DNA from: a virus
Direction: 5' to 3' (one strand)
IMG/VR virus record: IMGVR_UViG_3300025138_000345
Location: 1 to 24,193 of that record
DNA: 24,193 nucleotides
In this document: in pieces, positions 16,199-23,004 of the stretch
How positions within the stretch are numbered: position 1 is the stretch's first letter
Layout of the letters: each line of letters begins with the position of its first letter
Made by a program: the position numbers and the translations under genes
Notes under the pieces: generated by a model
What the model was told of the DNA's origin: nothing
Database searches by the model: none
What the model saw: the letters and a program-made list of their open reading frames with translations, nothing else

Positions 16199-16230
16199 GG
16201 GGAAGCGGTAGGAAGAAAACCCGCTCCCCC
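16199..16230 (-). terminator. Strong stem-loop downstream of the capsid gene
   Basis: On the minus strand GGGGGAGCGG and CCGCTTCCCC form a 10-base stem (one G-T pair) with a 12-base loop (GTTTTCTTCCTA). It lies about 45 bases after the capsid stop. There is no T run after the stem, so it may be a weak terminator, as after T7 gene 10, or a 3' stabiliser of the capsid transcript, rather than a full stop. The tail genes beyond it still need read-through or a promoter. Confidence 0.45.
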
Positions 16231-16237
16231 AGTGTTT

Positions 16238-16267
16238 AGCCAGCCCAGTCTGCCACCAGAACTGGCT
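16238..16267 (-). other. Second, weaker inverted repeat after the capsid gene
   Basis: On the minus strand AGCCAG and CTGGCT (6 bases) flank an 18-base stretch that itself contains CCAGTTCTGG-like palindromic sequence overlapping the left arm. It begins eight bases after the capsid stop codon and is followed closely by the stronger stem-loop at 16199-16230. Alternative foldings are possible. It is probably part of one structured 3' region. Confidence 0.3.
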
Positions 16268-16274
16268 GAACCAT

Positions 16275-17117
16275 TTAGGAAGGCGCTGGCGACAAAGTAG
16301 AAACTTTATACATGCCACTGTCTTCAATAATGGTTGCACCGAGCGACATTGAAGAAACGCACGACCAAGCAGAACGAGTGTTCTCGTAATCCCAGATTGT
16401 GCTGATTTCTTTGTTTATGCCGTGTCCGACTGCTGTGCGGTGCCACGCAAGGTTAGTCGCAACATTGGTTGCTGCAACGCCGTGTGCAATATTCGGGAGA
16501 GGCATCCAAAGAGTACCCATCCAGAATTTTGCAGTAAGCGATCCCTTAAAGGGCAAGTTTTCTGAGCTGACATAATCAGCGTTTGCAAACTCTGGAACCT
16601 TTAAAAATTGCGCCCATGCGTAGGGGTGCAGCGCACAGAAACGATTGCCATCGTCAGGCACTTCGTTGACTGAGAATTTAGTCACAACAGACATTGCTGT
16701 GTTAAAATCCCATACGCCTGTAGCATCACCAGCGTCAGTAGAGTTTGCGCCAGTTTCCATTGCTGCAATTAGAACTTCGTCTGTCTTTTTGCCAAGAGCA
16801 GCAGCGTGAGCGCGCGCATGTGCGCCTTTTTCATCGATGTTCTCTTTGAGCATATCCAGATCATCGATCAGCGTTGGCACGTAGTAATCTGCCATAGTTG
16901 CAGAAACTTTGCTGTGCGCTGGATCAAGAAACGTGTGTGTGCCATTACGAGTTTTAGTATTTGCCGACAGTGTTCCAAATTTTTGGAAATGCACAGTCGA
17001 GCCTTGCACAGTACCTTTGCGGGTAGTGTTAGCTAGGCGAGAACCATACTGACGATACAGTAAGTGTACGTCCGCGTTATATTCTTCAATAAACGCATTG
17101 GAGATTGTAGATGCCAT
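16275..17117 (-). CDS. Major capsid protein (HK97-fold, small podovirus type)
   Basis: 280 residues, the shell subunit. It directly follows the scaffold and GNAT genes and precedes the tail tubular genes. The N-terminus (ASTISNAFIEEYNADVHLLY) and the block RKGTVQGSTVHFQKFG, followed by SATMADYYVPTLIDDLDMLKE, are typical of the small capsid proteins of podoviruses in the Phage_capsid_2-like group. The later FCALHPYAWAQFLKVPEF and the FWMGTLWMPLPN region are the A-domain strand-helix elements commonly seen in this group. The gene has a GAGG site eight bases upstream of ATG (CTGAGGCTAAAAAAATG) and an unusually long leader for this window, with an inverted repeat. Two stem-loops follow it. No decoration domain is fused. 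Confidence 0.88.
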   Translation of the reverse strand: MASTISNAFIEEYNADVHLLYRQYGSRLANTTRKGTVQGSTVHFQKFGTLSANTKTRNGTHTFLDPAHSKVSATMADYYVPTLIDDLDMLKENIDEKGAHARAHAAALGKKTDEVLIAAMETGANSTDAGDATGVWDFNTAMSVVTKFSVNEVPDDGNRFCALHPYAWAQFLKVPEFANADYVSSENLPFKGSLTAKFWMGTLWMPLPNIAHGVAATNVATNLAWHRTAVGHGINKEISTIWDYENTRSAWSCVSSMSLGATIIEDSGMYKVSTLSPAPS

Positions 17118-17136
17118 TTTTTTAGCCTCAGTTGAA

Positions 17137-17274
17137 TTACAGGAACAAAGCGGGTGTTCCTCTAATCAACATCGCGGGTATTCCTTGCGGAGCCGTTTGC
17201 GATCTTCGGGGCCGACAAAAAAACCGCTGCGCTAAAAGTATTTCAAAGTCAACTTCTACGCCGATAAAACTTTC
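17137..17274 (-). other. Open frame with protein-like content but no normal start, between GNAT and capsid genes
   Basis: In the 131-base gap between the acetyltransferase and capsid genes, the frame one base ahead of the GNAT frame is open for 45 codons up to TAA at 17137-17139. It reads through IGVEVDFEILLAQRFF and ends in the segment GIPAMLIRGTPALFL, with an internal GIPA/GTPA near-repeat. The only usual start within it is a late ATG at 17178, which would give just 11 residues. An AGGAAAG lies just before the ATC codon at 17265. It could be a gene using an unusual start, a +1 frameshift extension of the GNAT protein at TTT-T, or a remnant. I list it as unproven coding sequence. Confidence 0.25.
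17141..17161 (-). promoter_or_regulatory. Perfect 7-base inverted repeat in the capsid-gene leader
   Basis: On the minus strand AGGAACA, a 7-base loop (CCCGCTT) and TGTTCCT form a perfect hairpin ending 23 bases before the capsid ATG and clear of its GAGG ribosome site. No T run follows. It may mark an RNA processing site or stabilise the 5' end of the abundant capsid transcript. It overlaps the end of the unexplained open frame at 17137-17274, so its symmetry could also be a coincidence of coding sequence. Confidence 0.35.
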
Positions 17275-17698
17275 CTACGTCATTAAAACCCATACGTTCG
17301 TAAAATTTTCCCGTTCTTTCTGCTGTAATTCCAGTAGAAACGCCCAGGCTAATAACTTTAGCGCCTTTTGCTTTTGCCCATTTTTCATAAGCTTTCAGCA
17401 ATCTCATTGCTGCGCTAGTTCCTCTGTAAAAGGGCGTAACGTACAGTGTTAAATCAGACGCCAGCAAATCCTTGCCAAACCAATGCTCACAAACCAAACC
17501 GACAAAAAGGCCAGCAATGTCGCCGTTTTTATCTACTGCAACAAAGCCGCAGAAATTGTCCTGCTCAATTTGCTGCCAAACGGAAAACATTTTGTTTTTG
17601 TCAAAGTCCAAGTCACTAAAATACCCTTCTTGGTGCAATTGCATTCCAAGAACAGTACAAACGCCTACATCTTCGGGGCGCATTTCTCTAACAATCAA
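17249..17698 (-). CDS. GNAT-family N-acetyltransferase within the head operon
   Basis: 149 residues, a complete single GNAT fold that transfers an acetyl group from acetyl-CoA. The first strand (IVREMRPEDV, 2-11), the central strands (GFVAVDKNGDIAGLFVGLV, 51-69), the acetyl-CoA loop VTPFYRGTSAAMRLLKAYEKW (87-107, with the R-G-x-S-A-A pattern), and the C-terminal KFYERMGF (131-138) are in family order. TTG 17698 is chosen over a later ATG because the first GNAT strand begins there and it makes a TTGA overlap with the scaffold stop; AAGGA lies close upstream. It sits between scaffold and capsid genes, so it is made in the late phase. The substrate is unknown: a virion protein, a host protein or a small molecule are all possible. 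Similar GNAT genes occur near the structural genes of some other phages. Confidence 0.88.
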   Translation of the reverse strand: MIVREMRPEDVGVCTVLGMQLHQEGYFSDLDFDKNKMFSVWQQIEQDNFCGFVAVDKNGDIAGLFVGLVCEHWFGKDLLASDLTLYVTPFYRGTSAAMRLLKAYEKWAKAKGAKVISLGVSTGITAERTGKFYERMGFNDVGKFYRRRS

Positions 17699-18438
17699 AG
17701 TCCTTGCTGCTTAGAATACATTTCCCAATTACGGCGCACCATAGCCGTATATTCAGCGTTTTCACCAAATCTGGGATCAGCTTGCATTTCCCTAATGCCA
17801 TCGCGGGTTAAAGGCTTGCTTTGCTGGCTTGTTTGAATATCGTCAGGCGCAAATCCACGATCTGCGTTTTTATTCATTATATATTCAAAAAATTCGACGC
17901 CACTTGCGTCCGTCATAATATTGGACACTTTTTCAAAATGCTTTTCGTCAACATTGGCAGATACCCATTTGTTGACTTTTTCAATTCTGGTTTCTGCATT
18001 TTTGCCCAGCTTTTCAACTTCTGCGTCAAAACTGGTTTGTGTTTTTGCGTAAACGTCAGAAATCAGGCTTTTAAAAGCATCTTCTCCAACATTGTTGGTT
18101 TTGGCCCATTCTCGTAAAGTTTGATCTACTTCTTCTGGCGGTGACTGAAATCCTTCGGGATACGCATAGTCATCAAGGCTTTCTGGTACGCCCAAAGATT
18201 TAGCGTAATCTGACGCAGCTTCCGCTTTGACTTCTTCACGCAAATCATCTGTTTTCTTTGAATATGCCCCGTATAATTCGTTATACGCTTTGGCTTGATC
18301 TTCGGGCGAATTGAATTTCTCCAATAACCAATCTGGACGTGCGTTATCTGCCGATGCGGGTGCTTCCGTATCGGGCTGGAACATCGACCCAGTATCCTGT
18401 GATGTTTCTTCTGATGTAGTGGCAGCTTCTTCAGTCAT
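17695..18438 (-). CDS. Scaffolding / capsid assembly protein
   Basis: 247 residues, strongly acidic and helical, upstream of the capsid gene, as scaffold proteins usually are. The N-terminus is a low-complexity acidic stretch (MTEEAATTSEETSQDTGSMF). Then comes RPDWLLEKFNSPEDQAKAY, typical of podoviral scaffolds, and SLGVPESLDDYAYPEGF, a segment shared by many phage capsid-assembly proteins. Several helices follow to a short basic C-terminal end (MVRRNWEMYSKQQGL), the usual capsid-contact region. The ATG comes immediately after the previous stop (TAAATG) with an AAGGA site. Its stop overlaps the GNAT start (TTGA). It is expected to be inside the procapsid and lost before or during packaging. 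Confidence 0.85.
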   Translation of the reverse strand: MTEEAATTSEETSQDTGSMFQPDTEAPASADNARPDWLLEKFNSPEDQAKAYNELYGAYSKKTDDLREEVKAEAASDYAKSLGVPESLDDYAYPEGFQSPPEEVDQTLREWAKTNNVGEDAFKSLISDVYAKTQTSFDAEVEKLGKNAETRIEKVNKWVSANVDEKHFEKVSNIMTDASGVEFFEYIMNKNADRGFAPDDIQTSQQSKPLTRDGIREMQADPRFGENAEYTAMVRRNWEMYSKQQGL

Positions 18439-18633
18439 TTAGTTTCCTTTAGGGTTCGTTCTTAATCTGCGAATAATAGCCTGTGCTTTGGGCGAAATGT
18501 GGTTCATTGCGTTTACATGCCTAGTAACGCTTGTAGGTAGAATAGGATTAGTTGCTGGCACTGGCGGTAAATGAGAACCAAGGCTATGAAGATTACCTTT
18601 AGCTTTTCGTCCTTTGGGCGTTTTGTCCTGCAT
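18439..18633 (-). CDS. Small basic protein between head genes, unknown
   Basis: 64 residues from ATG 18633, beginning MQDKTPKGRKAKGNLHSLG. It is rich in Lys, Arg, Pro and Asn, has a proline/threonine middle (PPVPATNPILPTSVTRHV), and ends in SPKAQAIIRRLRTNPKGN. The frame is open to a TTG at 18672, but ATG 18633 has an AAAAGG site upstream and lies one base after the previous stop. No membrane segment. It directly precedes the scaffold gene, ending at the base before that ATG. I do not recognise the family; a small DNA-binding or head-assembly role would suit its charge, but that is inference. Confidence 0.65.
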   Translation of the reverse strand: MQDKTPKGRKAKGNLHSLGSHLPPVPATNPILPTSVTRHVNAMNHISPKAQAIIRRLRTNPKGN

Positions 18634-18634
18634 T

Positions 18635-18925
18635 TTATCTGCCTTTTGGTTTTGTTTTACGTCTGTAATCAAGAATACCAGCTAGACGCCTCATGCCTTC
18701 TTGCATCCTTAATTCTGCATCTGTGCAGGACGGGTGCATAACGGCATTAATAGATATGGATTTAATGTAATCCATAAGAGCATCGCCATCGTCGGTATTC
18801 AGTACGTTTCGGCAGAGTATGTTTATTTGTTCTTCAGCTTTCTGAGGACGCCCGTAACCGTCAATAGAGTTTTCAGCCAGTGACCGAACTTCCTCGATTT
18901 TTCGTTTTACAGCGTGGTTATTCAA
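18635..18925 (-). CDS. Bbp19-like small head-associated protein
   Basis: 96 residues. The segment ILCRNVLNTDDGDALMDYI, then the internal helix and ELRMQEGMRRLAGILDYRR, follow the pattern of the Bbp19-like domain (a f-x-t-x-d-G-x-x-l-x-d-l strand-helix then an E-G-x-R-x-l helix), a small protein next to the portal and capsid genes in podoviruses such as Bordetella phage BPP-1. No ATG, GTG or other TTG near the N-terminus gives a complete product, so TTG 18925 is taken; it forms a TTGA overlap with the micro-ORF stop. Its precise role in virion assembly is not known to me. A basic tail (KTKPKGR) overlaps the next gene's upstream region. Confidence 0.6.
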   Translation of the reverse strand: MNNHAVKRKIEEVRSLAENSIDGYGRPQKAEEQINILCRNVLNTDDGDALMDYIKSISINAVMHPSCTDAELRMQEGMRRLAGILDYRRKTKPKGR

Positions 18926-18975
18926 TAACCTGTACCGCCGCCTTTGCCGCCTTTTTTAGTTGGCTTTTTTTTCAT
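18922..18975 (-). CDS. 17-residue lysine/glycine micro-ORF coupled to both neighbours
   Basis: ATG 18975 overlaps the preceding TGA (ATGA) and its own TGA overlaps the TTG start of the Bbp19-like gene (TTGA). The product is MKKKPTKKGGKGGGTGY. There is a weak GGGA seven bases upstream. Without it, 46 bases would lie between its two neighbours in a region where genes otherwise abut. The composition (6 Lys, 6 Gly of 17) could be a nucleic-acid-binding peptide, or the ORF may serve mainly to carry ribosomes to the TTG start. It is too short for family recognition. Confidence 0.5.
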   Translation of the reverse strand: MKKKPTKKGGKGGGTGY

Positions 18976-19250
18976 TTCTTTTTCCCATAGTTTTCTGACC
19001 ATTTATCCAAAGCTGCACGACGATTATGATATTCCCCCACTGTAAATTTATGAGGATCTCCTGCTTTAAGGCTTTCAACTGTCGGCGCATTTTTTTGAAG
19101 GTTTGAATACATTTTACCGTGTTGGTTCATGAAGTTTCTGCCTTCAGACGAAAAATAAGTAGTTAGCTTAGGAAACCCGCTTTTTCGCATATATTTAGCG
19201 TTGTGGCCTTCCTTCGACGTTCCTACTCTGCTTTTTCTAACTCCGCTCAT
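18972..19250 (-). CDS. Small basic protein downstream of the portal, unknown
   Basis: 92 residues, strongly basic, beginning MSGVRKSRVGTSKEGHNAKY and ending WSENYGKKK. It includes an aromatic/basic middle (KSGFPKLTTYFSSEGRNF) and no membrane segment. Start ATG 19250 overlaps the portal stop (ATGA), and an AAGG site lies nine bases upstream inside the portal gene. Position and charge suggest a small head or head-completion protein, but I do not recognise the family. Its stop overlaps the micro-ORF start. Confidence 0.7.
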   Translation of the reverse strand: MSGVRKSRVGTSKEGHNAKYMRKSGFPKLTTYFSSEGRNFMNQHGKMYSNLQKNAPTVESLKAGDPHKFTVGEYHNRRAALDKWSENYGKKK

Positions 19251-20803
19251 TGCATCAGACCTTGTTGCTGTGGCGCTGCTGCTTGCGCTTGTTCCATTTG
19301 CGCTTGCTGCATCATTTCAGCTTGCGCTTGCATAGACTTCATTATTTCTGGCGCAGACTTATAAAGCTTGGTTTCCAAACCCATGCGCTCCTGCATCCAA
19401 GTGTGCAATTCTTCCAGATTATACATTTGGGTTGCAGCTTGCGGCCCAAACATTTGAGCGCGGATTTGAAAGTCCTGCATTAACTTTTGTACGTCTTGCC
19501 CGTGTTGAGCTTGCGCTAAAGGAGAAATAGCTCTGATTTGAATAGCGCGACCATTTACAACAGGTAACTGAATGTCGCCGCGTTTTTCTAAAAGATACAA
19601 AGCTCGACGCATGTAAGGCTGAATAAATTCATAGAACACTCGCGCAAACCCCGCAGAGGTGCGGTGCGCTAAATCAGCCATACGCTCTGAAACTTCATAA
19701 GCTGTGGCTGGCGTTTTGTTGGGATCAGACAGCATATCATTATACATGGCACGTTTAATGTTTAGGCGCTGATCGCCTAACACTACGTCTTGCATATTAA
19801 AATTGCCTGTGCTGCCTGTAATTGGCTCAAGCCCACGGCTTCCAATTTCCTTAGTAATAATAGTCCCTGGCAAAAGAGAAATATTGTCAGCGTTTACAGT
19901 GCCTTCGTTGTCTGTTTGGTACATTCCAACAATCGACATTGCTGCGTTTTCCAAAATCATTTCCACCATTAGGTTAGTGGTTCTGATTGCGCCCATAGCG
20001 TTAAGCAGGGGACCGCGCCCCCAAGTTTCTCCCGCTGCCGTAGACCAGCGAAATGCTATAAATGGATTAGACCCTGCGCCTTTGGTTTTACGCACTTGCA
20101 GGATTTCACTGTGATTTTCGCACACAACTACGCTGTAATGGCATTCTTCATCTGCTGTATAATCGCGGTATGTATATTCAATAATATCCAGTTCTTTATC
20201 CGCACTATTCGTTATGTCCGAATAGGTTTTCATCATCTGCTCGGACTTCATATCGGGATAGCGAATAGGCAAATGCTGGGCTTTGACTTTTTGGCAACGA
20301 TAAACGCCGCCAATCATATCATCGGCTCCACGCTCAATATAAACGTCTGTTATTGGAATTGCGCGATGGTGAAACGCACTATCGCCTTTGCCTTCTTCAA
20401 ACAAAAGAACGCCCGTAGAAATAGCCATATCGTGTAGGCTTTCGGCGGTTTCTTGGGCAAAATTAGAGTTCCAGATTTCTTCAAACACAAACTTATTAAT
20501 TTCGTCTAAATCACGATTGACAGCTTTTTTATCCCTTGGATCAATCATTGAAGACGCATCAAGTTTAACAAACTCGGTAAACGGCGGCATTAAGCCAGCT
20601 TGCATTCTGGACACAAATTCTGACACAGCATTTGCGCCAGTTTCGTCAAATATGTCTTCTGCTTTATCTATAGGATTAAGCATGTGAAAACGCTTACGGG
20701 CTGGCATAGTTAGACGCAAAGCATCGTCGTATAGACCTTCTAGCCTTTGCCTTTCCGCTTTTGCGTGATTGCGGCGTTCTACGATTGTTTTAGCATCCAT
20801 CAT
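19247..20803 (-). CDS. Portal protein (podovirus head-tail connector)
   Basis: 518 residues, the expected size for the podoviral head-tail connecting protein, a dodecameric ring through which DNA enters and leaves. The N-terminus IVERRNHAKAERQRLEGLYD then RLTMPARKRF is typical of the family. Later blocks include GANAVSEFVSRMQAGLMPPF, FHHRAIPITDVYIERG, FIAFRWSTAAGETWGRGP (a strongly conserved family segment) and TPATAYEVSERM. The last 40 residues are rich in Gln, Met and Ala (MQAQAEMMQQAQMEQAQ), as in many portals. The gene begins seven bases after the preceding stop, with ATGs at 20803 and 20800; no strong ribosome site is seen. Its stop is within the next ATG (ATGA). Confidence 0.93.
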   Translation of the reverse strand: MMDAKTIVERRNHAKAERQRLEGLYDDALRLTMPARKRFHMLNPIDKAEDIFDETGANAVSEFVSRMQAGLMPPFTEFVKLDASSMIDPRDKKAVNRDLDEINKFVFEEIWNSNFAQETAESLHDMAISTGVLLFEEGKGDSAFHHRAIPITDVYIERGADDMIGGVYRCQKVKAQHLPIRYPDMKSEQMMKTYSDITNSADKELDIIEYTYRDYTADEECHYSVVVCENHSEILQVRKTKGAGSNPFIAFRWSTAAGETWGRGPLLNAMGAIRTTNLMVEMILENAAMSIVGMYQTDNEGTVNADNISLLPGTIITKEIGSRGLEPITGSTGNFNMQDVVLGDQRLNIKRAMYNDMLSDPNKTPATAYEVSERMADLAHRTSAGFARVFYEFIQPYMRRALYLLEKRGDIQLPVVNGRAIQIRAISPLAQAQHGQDVQKLMQDFQIRAQMFGPQAATQMYNLEELHTWMQERMGLETKLYKSAPEIMKSMQAQAEMMQQAQMEQAQAAAPQQQGLMQ

Positions 20804-20809
20804 GTTAAA

Positions 20810-21097
20810 TCACGCTGCAAAGAAAGAACGGCTAGAAAACAAACCGCCATTGCCCTTAAATTTATTGCTTGTTGCCATTGCTCCGCGACGAGAAGCGTAT
20901 TCTTCATTTCTTGCTGATAAAGCTGCTGTACTTGATTTAGCGGCTTCCGCATCTGCTGCATTTTTAGTTTCTTCTGACGCTTTTCTTGCTGCTGTTGCTT
21001 GGCGATTAGCTGCTTTTTTAGCTTGTTTTGTTGAATGAACAGTAGCACCAGCACTAGCTGCTGTTGCCATAGCCATCATTGTTATTGGTTCACACAT
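20810..21097 (-). CDS. Small MC-start protein upstream of the portal
   Basis: 95 residues. MCEPITMMAMATAASAGATV is followed by an alanine/lysine-rich helix (KQAKKAANRQATAARKASEE) and a glycine/aromatic end (GNGGLFSSRSFFAA). The first half resembles the N-terminal half of gp14-type internal virion proteins: Met-Cys start, small-residue hydrophobic patch, A/K/Q helix. It is too short to be a complete one. A strong GGAGG site precedes ATG. The preceding protein also begins MC and ends GLxxxRxFF, so the two may be related. A virion-associated role is inferred. Confidence 0.7.
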   Translation of the reverse strand: MCEPITMMAMATAASAGATVHSTKQAKKAANRQATAARKASEETKNAADAEAAKSSTAALSARNEEYASRRGAMATSNKFKGNGGLFSSRSFFAA

Positions 21098-21100
21098 AAT

Positions 21101-21394
21101 TTAACCTCCAAAAAAGTTTCTGCCGCCAACTAAACCGGCACTGCCTCTTGGTTGCGCTACTTTTCTAACTTTTTTTGCACCACTTGATGCTGTTCGCCTT
21201 GCAGATGAAGCCGCTGCGTAAGCTGGAGTTTTTGAAGCTACTTTTGAAATTGGCATCGGTATGCCTGATTGGTCTGAAAGTTTTCTAGCAAGTTGCTCTA
21301 ATGGTAGCGGATTGCTACCAGACCCTTTGCGAAAGCCCGCACTTTGCCCTATTAAGGTGTGGCCCATCTGCTTGCTTGCTTCATTTGTGCACAC
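21101..21394 (-). CDS. Small basic protein after the terminase, unknown
   Basis: 97 residues from a GTG start at 21394, which has a GGAG site eight bases upstream (TTTGGAGCAAAGTTGTG). It begins MCTNEASKQMGHTLIGQSAG, has an alanine/serine/arginine middle (AAASSARRTASSGAKKVRK), and ends SAGLVGGRNFFGG. The C-terminal pattern G-L-x-x-x-R-x-F-F and the MC start are shared with the next gene. An internal ATG 27 bases later is possible but has a poorer site. No family is recognised. It lies between large terminase and portal genes, so a head role is likely by context. Confidence 0.65.
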   Translation of the reverse strand: MCTNEASKQMGHTLIGQSAGFRKGSGSNPLPLEQLARKLSDQSGIPMPISKVASKTPAYAAASSARRTASSGAKKVRKVAQPRGSAGLVGGRNFFGG

Positions 21395-21456
21395 AACTTT
21401 GCTCCAAATAACTCTAATTATCGGGACGCTTTGCTTATCATGCCTTTAAGTCAAGC

Positions 21457-23004
21457 CTATCTACCTCTGGAAAGAATTGACTGCCTGTTTTGCTGTCTTG
21501 CGGTCATAGAACTACCGCGATTAAACAGGTTTTGCTTGCGATTTGCCTGTATCGACGGTTTGGCGTGTGGATTACGCCCAATTATTTTTTTGCCGTAGCC
21601 CATTCTGAGAAACATATACTGTTCTGCATCGCTGACGTGGCTGTAAATTGATTTTTTATCGATTTCCTCACGATCCTTGAGGTAAGAGTACCCGCCTTTT
21701 TTGGCATTAACCAAATATGTGCAGTTTGGAGACAGAAAATAAGCGGGTCTACCGTCTATGAGTGTGTTTAGCTGAGTTTCTACAGCCCCTACACGAATAA
21801 TGGGATCATTTGACCAAGCTGGCTGCACATCTAGTCCCGCTGCTTTAAAAATCTGGTATGGCGTAACGCTATCTGTAGTAGCGCGGTCTTCGCCACGCGG
21901 ATCGCCTGTCATTACAATAGAGTACCCATAATAATGCTCTTTGATATGATTGCTGAGAAGGGTGGCAAATTGTTTGGCGTTTGTATCTCTCGTTACCAGT
22001 TCGTCAAAAACCCGCACTTGGCCTCTTACATCCTGACCGAATGACGCCGCTGGGGTTAATCCAAAGTCTATACCGATATGTATTGGCAATCCTTCTGTTG
22101 CGCCAAATTGTTCGTCGGCAACGTGCATTTTCTCAGAAAAACCGCGATATACAGGACGCCCAGCAAATATGCGCCCTATATTGTTTTGCAGCATGTTTCT
22201 AATCCAATCGCGGGTCTGTCCGTGAAGTAGATCAGTATAATAAGTTACATCTGTAAATTTAGCGTTTTCTCTGTCTGGATTTAGTTCATACCCAGTAAGT
22301 TCGCCGCTAGGTCCAAACTTATCTACAACCGCTGGCGGCTGGGTCATAAATGTCCAGTTTTCGGGCTTAATAAGTGTAAGCCTGTCATCTTCTGTCATCC
22401 AATCTGGGGCCTCGGCCTGACCAGACATAATAGCCCACCAGTGTTCTTCGTGAGGCGCGTTTGTGTCCATAATCACACAAGAACGTGTCGGCCCCCCTTC
22501 AATCATGCGGGGGTATCGCTTTACTCTAGAAATTGCGGCAGTTACGATTTCGCGGCTAAGTTCACGCGCCTCATTTAACCATATAGCAGTAAATTCAAAC
22601 GACAGCAACTTACGCACGTCTTCATCACGGTCTAAGGCCAAGAACCAAACCTCGGCCTCAAGATCAATTTCTGGAATACGAATATCCTGGCGAAACGGCG
22701 CTCTCCACCTCACTTTCCCAAAATCATTCTCAGGAAGCCAATCCAGCCACGTTTTCATAGTGGTTGTTTCTAATTGTGGCGTTGTATTGCGAATTACGCC
22801 CAATCTAAACTTTCTAGGGCCAGTTTGCTTGCCTGTTTTGAGGTCAATGCTGCGTTCCTGACCCAACATTAACCTCAAACACTCAATTACACAGCACACG
22901 GACTTGCCAGAACCAATTGGCCCCTGCAATCCGCGCACAAATGACGGATCAGACATAAATTTAACAATAGTCTGCCCGTCTGGTGTGTAATTTACGTCAA
23001 CCAA
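21457..23004 (-). CDS. terL: Terminase large subunit
   Basis: 515 residues with both parts of a packaging motor. ATPase: Walker A GPIGSGKS (28-35), Walker B-like AIWLNEA (140-146), with N144 where Asp is more usual and E145 as the probable catalytic glutamate; IMDTNAP (178-184) is the coupling-motif region. Nuclease (RNase H-like): D313 in HIGIDFGLTP, D368 in VMTGDPRGED and D459 in SDAEQY are the likely metal ligands. It packages DNA into the prohead through the portal. The start is TTG 23004 with an AGGAG site six bases upstream (AGGAGTAATGG then TTG); no ATG or GTG in this frame lies nearby, and the ATG in this spacer belongs to the previous gene. It overlaps that gene by 13 bases. No obvious small terminase is adjacent in the window. 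Confidence 0.95.
   Translation of the reverse strand: MVDVNYTPDGQTIVKFMSDPSFVRGLQGPIGSGKSVCCVIECLRLMLGQERSIDLKTGKQTGPRKFRLGVIRNTTPQLETTTMKTWLDWLPENDFGKVRWRAPFRQDIRIPEIDLEAEVWFLALDRDEDVRKLLSFEFTAIWLNEARELSREIVTAAISRVKRYPRMIEGGPTRSCVIMDTNAPHEEHWWAIMSGQAEAPDWMTEDDRLTLIKPENWTFMTQPPAVVDKFGPSGELTGYELNPDRENAKFTDVTYYTDLLHGQTRDWIRNMLQNNIGRIFAGRPVYRGFSEKMHVADEQFGATEGLPIHIGIDFGLTPAASFGQDVRGQVRVFDELVTRDTNAKQFATLLSNHIKEHYYGYSIVMTGDPRGEDRATTDSVTPYQIFKAAGLDVQPAWSNDPIIRVGAVETQLNTLIDGRPAYFLSPNCTYLVNAKKGGYSYLKDREEIDKKSIYSHVSDAEQYMFLRMGYGKKIIGRNPHAKPSIQANRKQNLFNRGSSMTARQQNRQSILSRGR

Noticed and set aside
16178-16339. Upstream extension of tail tubular protein A to 16339
   Set aside because: It would run through the hairpin interval and into the capsid gene; ATG 16177 has an AAAGGA site and the family pattern begins there.
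17230-17260. Sigma70-type promoter upstream of the capsid gene (TTGACT at 17252-17247)
   Set aside because: No acceptable -10 sequence lies 16-18 bases downstream.
19250-19345. Gln/Ala/Met-rich repeats at the portal C-terminus as a mobile or repeat element
   Set aside because: Irregular, and typical of portal-protein C-terminal tails.
21395-21456. Gene in the gap after terL
   Set aside because: The only ATG frame is seven codons long; the gap holds just the ribosome site of the GTG-started gene.
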